DNA of 52,179 nucleotides from SURF-32 sp964648365 (GCA_964648365.1 CAZYLK010000020.1:1-52179); one strand, 5' to 3'. Shown: positions 1 to 9,092, counted from the stretch's first letter. The notes: a model not told the origin generated them from the letters alone. Numbers and translations: made by a program.

Positions 1-40
1 AACACGATACCTCAAGGACTACCGGGACGCCCCGACTTCA

Positions 41-270
41 TTTATCTTCACGGTCTCGTCTTCGAGGCCGTGGTGAGCACAGTCTCGTCTTCGAGGCCGC
101 GGTGAGCGCACGAGGTGTGCACTGCCTGGAAAACCGGCGTTCCAGCATACCACGGCCTGCCTTCCGTCCGCCTCCGGCGGATGCCACGCGACTCATGCCC
201 GGCGCACGCCCTCGTTGAGCCGCCCAACGTGTCACGCACGCCGCGTGCGGCGTCGCGCCGAGGAATCGCC
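41..270 (-). repeat. Dispersed repeat, copy 1 (inverted relative to copy 2 at 37846-38105)
   Basis: This stretch carries two copies of a unit containing CTTCGAGGCCGTGG (about 54-107), followed by a conserved tail that includes GCCTGCCTTC-x-GTCCGCCTCC and GGCGGAT (about 150-182). The reverse complement of 37846-38105 contains the same pieces in the same order, but with four copies of the unit at 26-bp spacing. No protein is convincing here. The copy lies just beyond the 3' end of the minus-strand TrkA-N gene. Confidence 0.7.
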
Positions 271-274
271 GTCG

Positions 275-859
275 TCACTCGCCGCTGGCGACGCGACAGG
301 GAACGCTCTCGACCCGGTGCATCAGCAGTTGATAGAAGCGGTCGGCGACGGCCTGCTCCGCCTTGATGACCGCGTCTGCGCCGAGGCGCTTCGCCTCCAT
401 GCCCTTCGACGTAAACGTCGTCCGCGCGATGATGTAGACGTTCGGGTTCAGGCGGCGGGCGAGCGCCGTGGCCACGAGGACCGCCTGCTCATCGGGAATG
501 GTGAGCGCCAGGACGTCGGCTCGTTCAATCCCGGCCGCCAGCAGCGTCTCTTCCTCAGTGATGTCACCCTGCAAGACGGTGCGGCCGATCGCCTCCTGAA
601 GCCTGACCGTCACCGGGTTTTTCTCCACGATGACGTAGTCCATGCCCCGGCGATCGAAGACCTCCGCCGCCCACCGACCGGCCAGCCCGAACCCGGCCAC
701 GATGACCAGCTCTGGTTGATCGTCGGCGCCGTCCGCCTCCACCGGGGCAAGCTGAATCTCGACGTAGCAGCCTTCCGTCCACGGAGGGTCGCCGAGAATC
801 TCGACAACGCCATTGCGAAAGACGCCTCGATAAGTCATTTCTGTTACCGGATGGCTCAT
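275..859 (-). CDS. TrkA-N/RCK NAD-binding protein with a short N-terminal beta domain
   Basis: The 194-residue product has a Rossmann fold of the RCK N-terminal (TrkA-N) type. The dinucleotide loop is VAGFGLAG near residues 54-61, followed by YVIVEKN, LQGDITEE and ADVLALTIPDEQAVL. Such domains bind NAD(H) or nucleotide and gate K+ channels or transporters. There is no membrane segment or RCK-C domain here, so it would act as a soluble subunit or sensor. Residues 8-38 (TYRGVFRNGVVEILGDPP) resemble the small DUF104-like beta domain with an 'RxVFxNGVVxL' pattern, an unusual fusion. The start is MSHPVTEM; the Met seven codons later is an alternative. An open upstream extension to 1477 is not protein-like and was discarded. 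No K+ transporter gene is visible nearby. Confidence 0.78.
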   Translation of the reverse strand: MSHPVTEMTYRGVFRNGVVEILGDPPWTEGCYVEIQLAPVEADGADDQPELVIVAGFGLAGRWAAEVFDRRGMDYVIVEKNPVTVRLQEAIGRTVLQGDITEEETLLAAGIERADVLALTIPDEQAVLVATALARRLNPNVYIIARTTFTSKGMEAKRLGADAVIKAEQAVADRFYQLLMHRVESVPCRVASGE

Positions 860-1488
860 GTGAATCTCAGCGCCCGCTGCCGCAGCGGTTGGCGTCCCCG
901 GAACGATGGGGGCTCTATCGGCCTGCAGAGCACCAGGGGAACACTCTCGTTCGCTGTGACGCGGCGCTTCGGCACCGACCACCCCCGGGGCGACTCGCTG
1001 AACGGATGATACACCGAATCCGCCGGGAAACCCAATGGGAAGCGAGCTATCGTACCGCAGCCGCGCGTCGGCCGCGCGCCCTCGGATGGCGGTGGAGCAT
1101 AGGACAAGAGTCGTGGGCCTTGTGGCGGCAGCATCCGTTTGGTGCCGCCCGCCGTTATCGGCGCCGACGCGGGCCCGGCGGGGTACGTCGCGTGCCCCCC
1201 AGTCGAGCGGACTCGTTGCTCCCTCCAGACGCGCGGGGGGCGGCCGATTCGGACGCCGGTGAAAACCCGATCCGAGAACGGTCGAGGGTTGCCCCTCCGC
1301 AGTTATGGGGTATACTGGGCATGGTTGGAGAGTCCGAGCATGGCGCGGCCGAGGCGCTTGGCATTCAAGTCCGCAGGTTTCAGCCAGAATCGTATTCACG
1401 CCGTTGGGCCATGCTGAGTCGGCCCCTTTCAGTCGCAGCCCGGAAAGTAAAAGGCGGGCGGCAACCGCTGTAGCCAAGGAGCAATTCG
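860..1488. other. Intergenic region between divergent genes
   Basis: These 629 bases hold several GC-driven open frames on both strands. None has a recognisable domain, a credible ribosome-binding site, or codon use distinct from noise. The only sites I can support are the promoter-like pair at 1289-1316 and the ribosome-binding site before 1489. Confidence 0.5.
1289..1316 (+). promoter_or_regulatory. Sigma70-type promoter for the RRM gene
   Basis: TTGCCC (1289-1294) and TATACT (1311-1316) are separated by 16 bp. This would give an untranslated leader of about 165 nt before the start at 1489. Long leaders are usual for cold-inducible RNA-binding protein genes. This is a sequence match only. 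Confidence 0.45.
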
Positions 1489-1869
1489 GTGGGCAGGAAA
1501 CTGTACGTAGGCAACATGACCTATGACGTGGACAGTTCAGATCTGGAGGAACTTTGTGCCGAGTTCGGCAGCGTATCCAGCGCGGAGATCATCAGCGACC
1601 GCGTGACGGGGCAAAGCCGCGGCTTCGGATTCGTGGAGATGAGCAGCGACGCGGAAGCCCAGGCCGCGATCGAGGGCCTCAACGGCCGTGAGTACAAAGG
1701 CCGAACGCTGACCGTCAACGAAGCCCGCCCGCGCGAGCGTCGCGGGGGCGGTGGCGGATTTGGGGGCGGCGGCGGTTACGGCGGCGGTGGTGGCGGTGGT
1801 GGCGGACGGGGGGGCTACGGCGGTGGACGCGACCGCGGAGATCGCGGACGGGACCGCGAGCGTTACTAG
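1489..1869 (+). CDS. RRM-domain RNA-binding protein with a glycine-rich tail
   Basis: A single RNA recognition motif fills residues 3-80: RNP2 is KLYVGN and RNP1 is RGFGFVEM, which carries the aromatic residues that stack on RNA bases. It is followed by a Gly-rich, Arg/Tyr-containing tail of about 45 residues (RGGGGGFGG to RDRGRDRERY). The architecture matches the bacterial Rbp proteins of cyanobacteria and planctomycetes and the plant glycine-rich proteins, which are often cold-induced RNA chaperones. The start is GTG, chosen from an AAGGAG at 1476-1481 seven bases upstream. The gene is monocistronic: a promoter-like site and a 165-nt leader lie upstream and a strong terminator follows within 40 bp. 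The tail is low complexity and its codons are nearly all GGN. Confidence 0.92.
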   Translation: MGRKLYVGNMTYDVDSSDLEELCAEFGSVSSAEIISDRVTGQSRGFGFVEMSSDAEAQAAIEGLNGREYKGRTLTVNEARPRERRGGGGGFGGGGGYGGGGGGGGGRGGYGGGRDRGDRGRDRERY

Positions 1870-1905
1870 CGCCCCTCAATCGTCACCGGCAGAGTGATCC
1901 GTTTC

Positions 1906-1931
1906 AGGCCACCCTTCGCGGTGGCCTTTTT
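1906..1931 (+). terminator. Rho-independent terminator after the RRM gene
   Basis: An 8-bp perfect stem (AGGCCACC at 1906-1913 with GGTGGCCT at 1920-1927) has a 6-nt CTTCGC loop and a run of T at 1927-1931. It falls inside the upstream open extension of rnr, which argues for the later rnr start. Confidence 0.88.
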
Positions 1932-1983
1932 GCGTTACAATTCTCATGCGCCGGCGTCAGTCCGGCCGACCAGCAGATACACC

Positions 1984-4548
1984 GTGGAAGATCAAAGCCC
2001 ATTTACCGACCGTATTCTGCGCCGCCTCGGACGGCCCGGGTACGAACCGCAGCATCCCGACCTGCTCGCCAGGTCAATGAAGATCGCCCAGGAAGAGATG
2101 GGCGATTTTCGCGACGCCTGCAAAGCCCTGACGCGCACCGGCCGCGTGGTGTTCGGCGCGGCCAACGGCCTGATGCTGCCCGAGCCGGCCGGCAAGATCG
2201 TCGGCGTCTATCGCGCTAACCCGAAGGGGTTCGGCTTCATCATTCCCGACACGCCCAACGCCCACGGCGATCTATACGTGCCCGCGGGTAAGTCCAACGG
2301 CGCCATCACCGGCGACGTGGTCACGGCGCGCGTGCTCCGCAAGCGCCGTGGACGCGACCGGATGGTCGAAGGCGAGATCATCGAGATCCGCCAGCGCGGC
2401 CAGAGCCGGTTTGTCGGTGAACTGCGCAAACACCTGGGCCGCTGGTTCATCATCCCGGACGGCAATGCTCTGCACGTCCCGGTCATGCTCGGAGACGTCG
2501 GCGCGAAAGGGGCGAAAGAGGGCGATCAGGTCGTCATCGACATCATCGAATTCCCCAGCGAGAAGCGCGAAGCCCGTGGCGTCATCGAGCGCGTGCTGGG
2601 CGCGGCCGGCGATCCGGAGGTTGATACGCAGAGCATCATCGCCCAGTACGGCCTGCCCGGCGAGTTTCCACCGGCCGTGATGGAGGCGGCCCGGCAGTCG
2701 ATCGACGCCTTCGACCCGAAGCGCGAAATGAAGCATCGCGAGCGTCTCGACGGCCTGACCGTCATCACCATCGACCCGGACGACGCCCGCGACTTCGACG
2801 ACGCGATCTCGCTTACTGAGAACAAGGATGGCACGTGCGAACTCGGCGTGCATATCGCTGACGTAGCCTATTTCGTGCGCGAGGGGACGGCCCTTGACGA
2901 CGAGGCGAAGGCCCGCGGCAACAGCGTCTATTTCCCCAGCTACGTCATTCCCATGCTGCCGGAGATGCTCTCCAACGGCGTGTGCAGCTTGCAGGAAAAA
3001 GAGTGGCGGCTGACCAAGAGCGCGTTCATCACGTACGACAGGCAGGGCCGCGTGGTGAAGGCCCGCTTCGCCAATACGATCATCAAGTCCGCGAAGCGGC
3101 TGACCTACGTGCAGGCGCAGCAGATCATCGACGGCAAACCGGGCCGCACCGCGCCGAAGGTGGTCGAACTGCTCAAGCGCATGGATGCGCTCGCGAAGAC
3201 CATTCGCAAACGGCGGATCAAGCAGGGCATGCTGGTGCTCGAATTGCCCGACGTGGATCTGACGCTGGACGAGACAGGCGCCTGCACCGGCGTTACGCCC
3301 GCCGACGACAGCTTTACGCATACGATCATCGAGATGTTCATGGTGGAGGCGAACGAGGCCGTCTGCCGAATGCTGACCGCCATCAACGTGCCGCACTTGC
3401 GCCGCATCCACGATGAGCCGAGCTACAAGGCGGAACGCTCGCTGACCCAGTTTCTGCGGGCGCTCGACCATCCGCTGCCCAAGGACGCCGACCGCTTCGC
3501 CGTGCAGCGCCTGCTCGACGGCGTGCGCGGGACGGATGTGTCGTTTCCGATCAATCTGGCCGTGCTCAAGTCGATGCAGAAGGCGGAATACAGCCCGCAG
3601 CGCATCGGACACTACGCTCTGGCCAGCGAGCACTACACGCACTTCACCTCGCCGATCCGGCGGTATCCGGATCTGACCATCCACCGGCTGCTGGATGCGC
3701 ACGTTGCGGACGCCGGCGGCCCGCGCGCGTCAGCGCGCGCCGAGCCGCGGGCTTCAGCCCGCGCGAACGTGGCGGTACAGAGCAACTTCGCCTTCGCGCA
3801 AGGTGATCCGCTCGGCGATACGAAGGCCCCGGGCAAGCAGCGTCGAAAAAAGAAGGGCCAACGTGCACGGCAAGGCGTCCCCGACGATCCGCAGCGGGCA
3901 GCCCGCGGAGAATCCGCGACTGCGAACGCGCTGCGATCTCGCCGCGGCGACGCCGATGCAGTCGCCGGCGCCGCCGAGGACGACATCGCTCGCCTCATCA
4001 AGCTCGGCCGCGATTGCAGCACCACCGAGCGCCGCGCCGAGGCCGCCTCGAACGAACTGACGCGCGTCAAGCTCCTGCGATTGCTTGCGTCGCGCCCCGG
4101 CGAGGTCTACACCGGCATCGTCACGGGCGTGGCCAACTTCGGCATCTTCGTTCAGTTGCGCCGCTTCCTGATCGAAGGCGTCGTCCGCTTTCACGACCTG
4201 CCCGACGACTGGTGGGACGTAGACGTTTCCGCCGGCTGCGTCATCGGCCAGCGCAGCGGCAAAACGATCCGCATCGGCGACCGGCTCAAGGTCGTCGTCG
4301 CCGAAATCGACGTGCCCCTGCGCGAGCTGGAACTGGCCCTGCAGCCGGGGTTCAAACTGGAGAAGCGGCCGAAGGGGGCGCGACGTGCCGTCAGCGGCGA
4401 ACGGCGCGGCACGAGCGGCGACCGGCCCACCGAGCACCGCCGTGGGCGCTCGAAGTCCGGCCCGCGGAACGGGAATACCGGCGCAGGAAGCAAGGTCCGC
4501 GAAGCCACTCCGGCCGGCTCGCGACGCAAGCGAAAGAAGCGACGCTGA
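1984..4548 (+). CDS. rnr: Ribonuclease R with a loop insertion
   Basis: This is a processive 3'-5' exoribonuclease of the RNB family that degrades structured RNA. About 854 residues from a GTG start show an N-terminal region (DQSPFTDRILRRLG), OB/cold-shock domains (GVYRANPKGFGFIIPD), the catalytic RNB core with the metal-binding Asp cluster DPDDARDFDDAIS, the family signature HFTSPIRRYPDL, and a C-terminal S1 domain (GEVYTGIVTGVANFGIFV) followed by a basic tail rich in Arg/Lys. Upstream ATG 1894 is rejected because that frame runs through a terminator. Between HRLLDAHV and LGRDCSTTERRAEAASNEL lies an extra segment of about 85 residues, rich in Arg, Ala and Lys, encoded by GC palindromes (3721-3765). 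Most RNase R proteins have only a short linker there. The insertion is in frame and the catalytic core is intact. Confidence 0.95.
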   Translation: MEDQSPFTDRILRRLGRPGYEPQHPDLLARSMKIAQEEMGDFRDACKALTRTGRVVFGAANGLMLPEPAGKIVGVYRANPKGFGFIIPDTPNAHGDLYVPAGKSNGAITGDVVTARVLRKRRGRDRMVEGEIIEIRQRGQSRFVGELRKHLGRWFIIPDGNALHVPVMLGDVGAKGAKEGDQVVIDIIEFPSEKREARGVIERVLGAAGDPEVDTQSIIAQYGLPGEFPPAVMEAARQSIDAFDPKREMKHRERLDGLTVITIDPDDARDFDDAISLTENKDGTCELGVHIADVAYFVREGTALDDEAKARGNSVYFPSYVIPMLPEMLSNGVCSLQEKEWRLTKSAFITYDRQGRVVKARFANTIIKSAKRLTYVQAQQIIDGKPGRTAPKVVELLKRMDALAKTIRKRRIKQGMLVLELPDVDLTLDETGACTGVTPADDSFTHTIIEMFMVEANEAVCRMLTAINVPHLRRIHDEPSYKAERSLTQFLRALDHPLPKDADRFAVQRLLDGVRGTDVSFPINLAVLKSMQKAEYSPQRIGHYALASEHYTHFTSPIRRYPDLTIHRLLDAHVADAGGPRASARAEPRASARANVAVQSNFAFAQGDPLGDTKAPGKQRRKKKGQRARQGVPDDPQRAARGESATANALRSRRGDADAVAGAAEDDIARLIKLGRDCSTTERRAEAASNELTRVKLLRLLASRPGEVYTGIVTGVANFGIFVQLRRFLIEGVVRFHDLPDDWWDVDVSAGCVIGQRSGKTIRIGDRLKVVVAEIDVPLRELELALQPGFKLEKRPKGARRAVSGERRGTSGDRPTEHRRGRSKSGPRNGNTGAGSKVREATPAGSRRKRKKRR
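3721..3765. repeat. Palindromic repeats inside rnr (GCGGGCTTCAGCCCGC type)
   Basis: Two adjacent palindromes lie in frame within rnr: one centred on GCGCGTCAGCGCGC, and GAGCCGCGGGCTTCAGCCCG (from 3742). The second recurs in the dnaE2 insertions at 30635-30660 (opposite orientation) and 34054-34080, also in frame. In rnr and in the 34054 copy it reads as 'SEPRxSARA/AEPRASARA' peptides. Confidence 0.75.
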
Positions 4549-4702
4549 TCTCGCAGCGCCGCTGCTACGACAGTCGATCTCCGCGTGTCGCCCCCGAGCT
4601 GACACCCGGCGACGATGCGATTGTCGAAGCACGGAAGGCTTAAGCGCGGGCGCGTGTCGCAACCGCCCGCGTATCCCAGTGCTGCGCCGCGCGCTCCGTT
4701 CG

Positions 4703-6844
4703 TCAATCGCAGTCGGTCTGCCGGACGTGCTCGGGGCACTCGACCACGAACACGGTATGCGTGCCGGGCTGGCCGGTGAAACGGGCCTTGGCCTTGCCTT
4801 TGCGGTCGACGCTGACGGACCGGCGGTCGCCTTCGTGGTCGATCGTCAGGATCGTCCCCTGCGCCAGCGACGATTTGACGATCGTCGTGAGTTTGCCCCG
4901 CTTGCACTTGGCTTTGAACTTGTCGATCGACCCGCAAGTGTCCGTCCCGGCCAGGTGGAAAACGTCGCCGCGGAAGCCCGCGGCCCAAAGCCCGCCCGAC
5001 GGCGACGCCGTCATCACCGAATGGGCTGCGACTTCATCACCGACGTACTGCTTCGACCAGGTGCGGCCGCCGTCCGTCGTATGCAGGATCATCGCGTCCG
5101 ATCGTTCGTCGGACGCGCCCATCCACGCCTCGTCGGCGCTGACGGCGTGGACTGACAAGGCGACGCGAACGTCAAACCCGAAGTCGAGCATCTCCCAGGA
5201 TCTCCCGCCGTCGGTCGTCCGCGCCACGTAGCCCCACCAGGCGGCCACCCAGCCATCGGCCGGATTGGCGAAGTCGATGTCTTCGACGGTGGGCGAGCCG
5301 TGCGGTCCGTCGGGCATCTCGCCTTCCTGCCACGAGCGTCCGCCATCGTCGGTCCAGCGGTAATTGCCGCCGGCGCTCTGGATCCAGCCCCAGTCCCTGT
5401 CGAGGAACTGCACGTCGATCCAGGAGCCGCGGCCGACGTACTGTTCCTGCCACGACCAGCCGCCGTCGCTTGTGTAGTACACGCCGTCCGCCGGGCCCGT
5501 GCCGACCAGCCAGCCCTCATCCCGCGAGACGAAATCAACGCCGTTGATCACATACGTTCCCGGCAGTTCGGGATAGCCGACGGAGTCCCACGATTCCCCG
5601 CCATCGCGGGTGATGAAGACGACGCCGCCGGGTCCGGCCGCGGCCGCGAAGTCCGCATCCACGATGTCCACCGCGTTGAGGCTCTCGTCCCGTCCGAAGA
5701 TCTGTCCGGTCTCCTCCAGCTTGCCGACCTGCCAGAACTGGCCACCGTCGGTCGTTCGGGACACGTATCCGTTCTGATGAACGGCGATACCGAACTCGCT
5801 GGAGAACATATCGAGGTCGGTGACGTCCATGCCGACGCCGTTGTTGAGCACCGACCAGCTTTGCCCGCCGTCAGAGGTGCCGACGAGAATTCCATGCGGT
5901 CCGCACGCCCAGCCGTGATCGCGGTCGAGGAAGCGAACCGACCACTTGTAGGGCAGGTCCGACAGTCCCTCGAACGTCTTGTCCCATCGCCGGCCGCCAT
6001 CGGTCGAACGCCAGATGTCGCCATCCAGGGAGATGCCCACCACCACGTCGCCGTTGACGTGTTCCAGATCGCCCAGCGGGCCGTCAGCCTCGAACTGCCC
6101 GGACCAGGGCGCCCACGACTCGCCGCCGTCGTCGGATCGGTAGATGCGCAATTCTTCCACGGCCGCCGCCAGCGCCGTGCGGTTGTCAAGAAAGATGACG
6201 TCGTTGGTGGTGACTTCCAGCACCGGCCGCCACGTTCGCGCGCCGTCGGTCGTCAGGAACACGCCGCGAATCCGGCTGGTGAACTGATAGCCGCCCACCA
6301 GTCCGGTCGTTTCGCTCTTGAAATCCATCCCGTACATGACCGGGCAGTCGGGATAGACGGATCGAAACTCCCAATGCTGTCCGCCGTCGCTGGTGAAGGC
6401 GGCGGCGCCGTTGGCGCCGGCGAATCCGGTCTGCCCGTCGAGGAATTCGAGTTGCGACCACGAGCCCGCTTCCAGCCCCGGCATCGGCAGCCAGGTCTTG
6501 CCGCCGTCCGTCGTGCGCAGTCCGTCCTGGTTGTTGCCGACGACGTAGCCGTGCAGCGCGTCGGCGAAGTGGACGTCGTAGTACGGGTCCGATCCATACA
6601 GGTCCGCGTCGCGCACGATCCACGTCCGCCCGCCGTCCTTGGTCTCCAGGAGGTGATGATTGACGCCGACGATGAACCCGTGGTCCGGCGTGATGAACGC
6701 GGCTGCGTTCAAAGCGCGCCCGGTCGGGAAGGGCGCCTGCCGCACCCACTCGTCCTGCGCCGTCGCCGTGGCGGTCGTCGCCCCGACCGCCAGTAACCCG
6801 GCCGCACATCCGACCCACCACCGATTCGCGTTTGTCAGCAACAT
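4703..6844 (-). CDS. Secreted BNR/YCF48-type beta-propeller protein
   Basis: The product is 713 residues. A signal peptide (MLLTNANRWWVGCAAGLL to ATAQ) is followed by roughly twelve repeats of the form 'TxDGGxSW' or 'TTDGGxTW' spaced about 45-50 residues, typical of BNR/sortilin or YCF48-like (photosystem II stability factor-like) propellers. No catalytic residues can be named. The last 80 residues form a separate domain beginning CGSIDKFKAKCKRGKLTTIV, which resembles the C-termini of the proteins at 9181 and 35753. The start ATG has GGAGG seven bases upstream; the longer open frame to 7513 has no features. Probably an exported or surface protein of unknown ligand. The gene stands alone, convergent with rnr. 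Confidence 0.85.
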   Translation of the reverse strand: MLLTNANRWWVGCAAGLLAVGATTATATAQDEWVRQAPFPTGRALNAAAFITPDHGFIVGVNHHLLETKDGGRTWIVRDADLYGSDPYYDVHFADALHGYVVGNNQDGLRTTDGGKTWLPMPGLEAGSWSQLEFLDGQTGFAGANGAAAFTSDGGQHWEFRSVYPDCPVMYGMDFKSETTGLVGGYQFTSRIRGVFLTTDGARTWRPVLEVTTNDVIFLDNRTALAAAVEELRIYRSDDGGESWAPWSGQFEADGPLGDLEHVNGDVVVGISLDGDIWRSTDGGRRWDKTFEGLSDLPYKWSVRFLDRDHGWACGPHGILVGTSDGGQSWSVLNNGVGMDVTDLDMFSSEFGIAVHQNGYVSRTTDGGQFWQVGKLEETGQIFGRDESLNAVDIVDADFAAAAGPGGVVFITRDGGESWDSVGYPELPGTYVINGVDFVSRDEGWLVGTGPADGVYYTSDGGWSWQEQYVGRGSWIDVQFLDRDWGWIQSAGGNYRWTDDGGRSWQEGEMPDGPHGSPTVEDIDFANPADGWVAAWWGYVARTTDGGRSWEMLDFGFDVRVALSVHAVSADEAWMGASDERSDAMILHTTDGGRTWSKQYVGDEVAAHSVMTASPSGGLWAAGFRGDVFHLAGTDTCGSIDKFKAKCKRGKLTTIVKSSLAQGTILTIDHEGDRRSVSVDRKGKAKARFTGQPGTHTVFVVECPEHVRQTDCD

Positions 6845-7137
6845 CCGTCTGCCTCCAGGGTGATCGCGACCGCAGAACCGTCGACGACCCGCCACGCCGC
6901 CGCGCCTCGCGCTGGGTGGACGAGAGCAAGAGCCGTGCCAGCGCGAAGGCGCGACCGTTCCCTGTTTACAACCCCTTTGCTGGCAACAGCTTGATGGCGA
7001 ATACGCGGCCCGGGCCGACAGACAAGCTGGTTCGCGAGGCCGGAACTCATGCCGCAGCGCCGCGGACACGTCCACGCACCGCGTGCTGACGCGCGGCCGG
7101 CCGAGTGTGACGGTTCCGGTTCGCAAGCCGCGCGCGG

Positions 7138-8184
7138 CTACCGTCGCGCGGCCGGGACATGCCGCGGCCGCCGCCGCAACGCACCGCACGCAACCAGCAC
7201 CCCCAGCAGCACCAGCGTACCCGGCTCGGGGATCAGTCCGGCCAGGCCGACCAGGCCGGCGGTGCCGCCGCGGAGGACTTCCAGCGTGAAGTCCCAGTCG
7301 TACAGCGGGTTGGTGATCACGTCGGTGAGTTGGTGGTAGGCGTTGTTTGAGCCGCCCCAGATTTCGTTGGGCGTGTTCTCCAGCAGGCCGATCGCCTCGT
7401 AGCCGTGCTGCCAGAACGACCACTGGTCTGAAACGAAGTTCGGATCGTTGTGGACCTGCACGTCGATGGAGGTGTACTCGGCGAGCTTGTCGGCCATGTA
7501 CAGGGCGAGCCACTGCGAGTCGTTGTTGCCGCCGATGTCGATGTCGTAGTCGGGGTCAGGCTCGCGGTTGTCCCAGCCGGGGTGGAGGATCATGTCCAGG
7601 TTGATCGCGGCCACCAGGTTTTCGCCGCGGCTGCGGGCGTCGCGGGCGTAGGCCTGGCTGCCGACCATCCACTGCTCTTCGCCGGAGAAGGCCACGAATC
7701 GCAGCGTCCCTTCGAACTCGTACTGCGACAGGATGTCCGCCATGATCATCACGCCGGCCGTGCCGCTGCCGTTGTCGTCGCAGCCGGGGGCTTTCAACTG
7801 GTTGGCGGCGTGATACGTATCGTAGTGGGCGGTGACCAGGTAGATGTCGTCCGGCCGGCTCGTGCCGCGCAGCTCACCAATCACATTGGGCGCATAGCGG
7901 TTGTCATAAGTGTGGAACGAGGGGCTCAGGCCCAGCGACTCGAACCGATTGTACATCCAGTCGCCCGCGATCCGGATGTCGTCGCCGAACGAGTAGCGGT
8001 TCTGCAGGAAGACGCCGGGATGGCCGGGCACCTCGTCCACGCCGGTCAGCACGCGCAGGTGCGACTTGTACTGATCCAGCGTGAGCTGGTCGAGGATGCC
8101 TCGAACGTCGTCCGCACGGGACGGGCAGGCGAGGGCGGCGACGAACAGGGCAGGTAAGAAACAGGACAGGCCGGCGCGACGCAT
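7138..8184 (-). CDS. M28-family zinc aminopeptidase with PEP-CTERM sorting signal
   Basis: The protein has 348 residues, with a signal peptide at 1-24 (cleavage near PSRA-DDV). The co-catalytic di-zinc centre of M28 peptidases is visible: HYDTY (first His), PGCDDNGSG (bridging Asp), SGEEQ (catalytic Glu and Zn Glu), NLDMI (Zn Asp) and AYHQLTD (last His). The C-terminus is a PEP-CTERM tripartite signal: IPEPGTL, a hydrophobic stretch, then an Arg-rich tail (RRRPRH). An exosortase would cleave this; none is encoded in this window. The likely role is removal of N-terminal residues from extracellular peptides while held at the cell surface. An AAAGGAG lies just upstream of the ATG, and a promoter-like pair is at 8270-8299. 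Confidence 0.93.
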   Translation of the reverse strand: MRRAGLSCFLPALFVAALACPSRADDVRGILDQLTLDQYKSHLRVLTGVDEVPGHPGVFLQNRYSFGDDIRIAGDWMYNRFESLGLSPSFHTYDNRYAPNVIGELRGTSRPDDIYLVTAHYDTYHAANQLKAPGCDDNGSGTAGVMIMADILSQYEFEGTLRFVAFSGEEQWMVGSQAYARDARSRGENLVAAINLDMILHPGWDNREPDPDYDIDIGGNNDSQWLALYMADKLAEYTSIDVQVHNDPNFVSDQWSFWQHGYEAIGLLENTPNEIWGGSNNAYHQLTDVITNPLYDWDFTLEVLRGGTAGLVGLAGLIPEPGTLVLLGVLVACGALRRRPRHVPAARR

Positions 8185-8269
8185 GGAAAGCTCCTTTCCC
8201 GCGGCTTCTCCGGCCCGGCGGCTACGCGATCACCCCGCATCACGGCGACGTGATTCTGAATATGGATCC

Positions 8270-8299
8270 ATCCTAGCGGGCGGCGGGGGGGCGAGTCAA
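8270..8299 (-). promoter_or_regulatory. Promoter-like pair upstream of the M28 peptidase gene
   Basis: On the minus strand, TTGACT (8299-8294) and TAGGAT (8275-8270) are spaced by 18 bp, about 85 bp before the start codon. This is a match to the sigma70 consensus only. Confidence 0.4.
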
Positions 8300-8315
8300 T
8301 CCGCCGCGGATGTTA

Positions 8316-9002
8316 TCACGCCCCATCGCCAGAGGCGCGCGATCCGCTGCCGCGGTCGATCGGGATCGACTTGTGGGTGCGCAGGGTCCGACCGGTCAGA
8401 AAGGAAGCAAACTCGACGTGGACCTCGACGTAGGAGGCCGAGGGCGGCGACGCGTCCGCCAGCCAGGGCACGTTGATGGTGAAGTGGTTCGTCATGAACC
8501 GGCCGTGCCACGCACGCGCCACCTCGGCCGGCGTCTCGACGCGGGCATACCCGACGACGCGCGGCGCCTGCATGTCGGAGTTGTCGAGGATCTGGACGGT
8601 GATCGCCCCGCCCACCGTGACGACGTGTCCGACGGCATCGACGGGTACGACGTAAACGACGAGGCCATCTTCGCCGGGCGACCCGTCGAGGTTCCGTACG
8701 CCGGAGAGGTCGCCGATCCGTATCTCCGCCGGATCAAAGATCGTCGCGCCCTCCGAATTCTCGAAAGACTGGAGCGTGACGATCGCTTCTTCCAGTTCGC
8801 CGATGCGCTCCCGCCCCGCGGCAAGCTCGCGCTCCAGCCGCGCGTTCTCGCTCTCGAGCGCGTTGATCTGTCGCTGCATGGTCAGAATGCGATCGTCGGG
8901 TTGGCAGCCGGATTGCAGCAGCAGGAGCGCGGCTGTCGCAACGAGACATCGTCGAGCAGGACGGCGGTGGCGAAGTACAAGGATTTGCAGGCCGGCAGTC
9001 AC
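8316..9002 (-). CDS. Lipoprotein with a coiled-coil segment
   Basis: A lipobox-type signal (VATAALLLLQSGC) is followed by a heptad-like coiled coil (MQRQINALESENARLERELA) and a C-terminal beta-rich domain of about 130 residues without a family I can name. The mature N-terminal Cys would be lipidated and the coiled coil would project the C-terminal domain. The start is uncertain: no ATG lies close to the signal, so I chose GTG at 9002, which gives a signal of about 30 residues; the frame stays open to 9140. A terminator for the upstream gene (9093-9121) would fall inside the longer form, favouring the shorter start. Confidence 0.72.
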   Translation of the reverse strand: MTAGLQILVLRHRRPARRCLVATAALLLLQSGCQPDDRILTMQRQINALESENARLERELAAGRERIGELEEAIVTLQSFENSEGATIFDPAEIRIGDLSGVRNLDGSPGEDGLVVYVVPVDAVGHVVTVGGAITVQILDNSDMQAPRVVGYARVETPAEVARAWHGRFMTNHFTINVPWLADASPPSASYVEVHVEFASFLTGRTLRTHKSIPIDRGSGSRASGDGA

Positions 9003-9092
9003 GCCTGCGATAAATACCCTCCAGACCGGGCGCGAACAAGGGCGGCGGCCCGCCGCCGTTGAGGCTTCGCACCATCCGCGAGCGCATGAGAA

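Noticed and set aside
889..1473. 194-codon plus-strand frame between the TrkA-N and RRM genes
   Set aside because: Arg/Pro-rich product without motifs; it overlaps a likely promoter and leader of the RRM gene.
2272..3702. 476-codon minus-strand open frame opposite rnr
   Set aside because: Antisense of the RNB catalytic core; GC bias keeps it open.
5300..6796. 498-codon plus-strand open frame opposite the BNR gene
   Set aside because: Antisense shadow; the minus strand carries a signal peptide and repeated TDGGxSW motifs.
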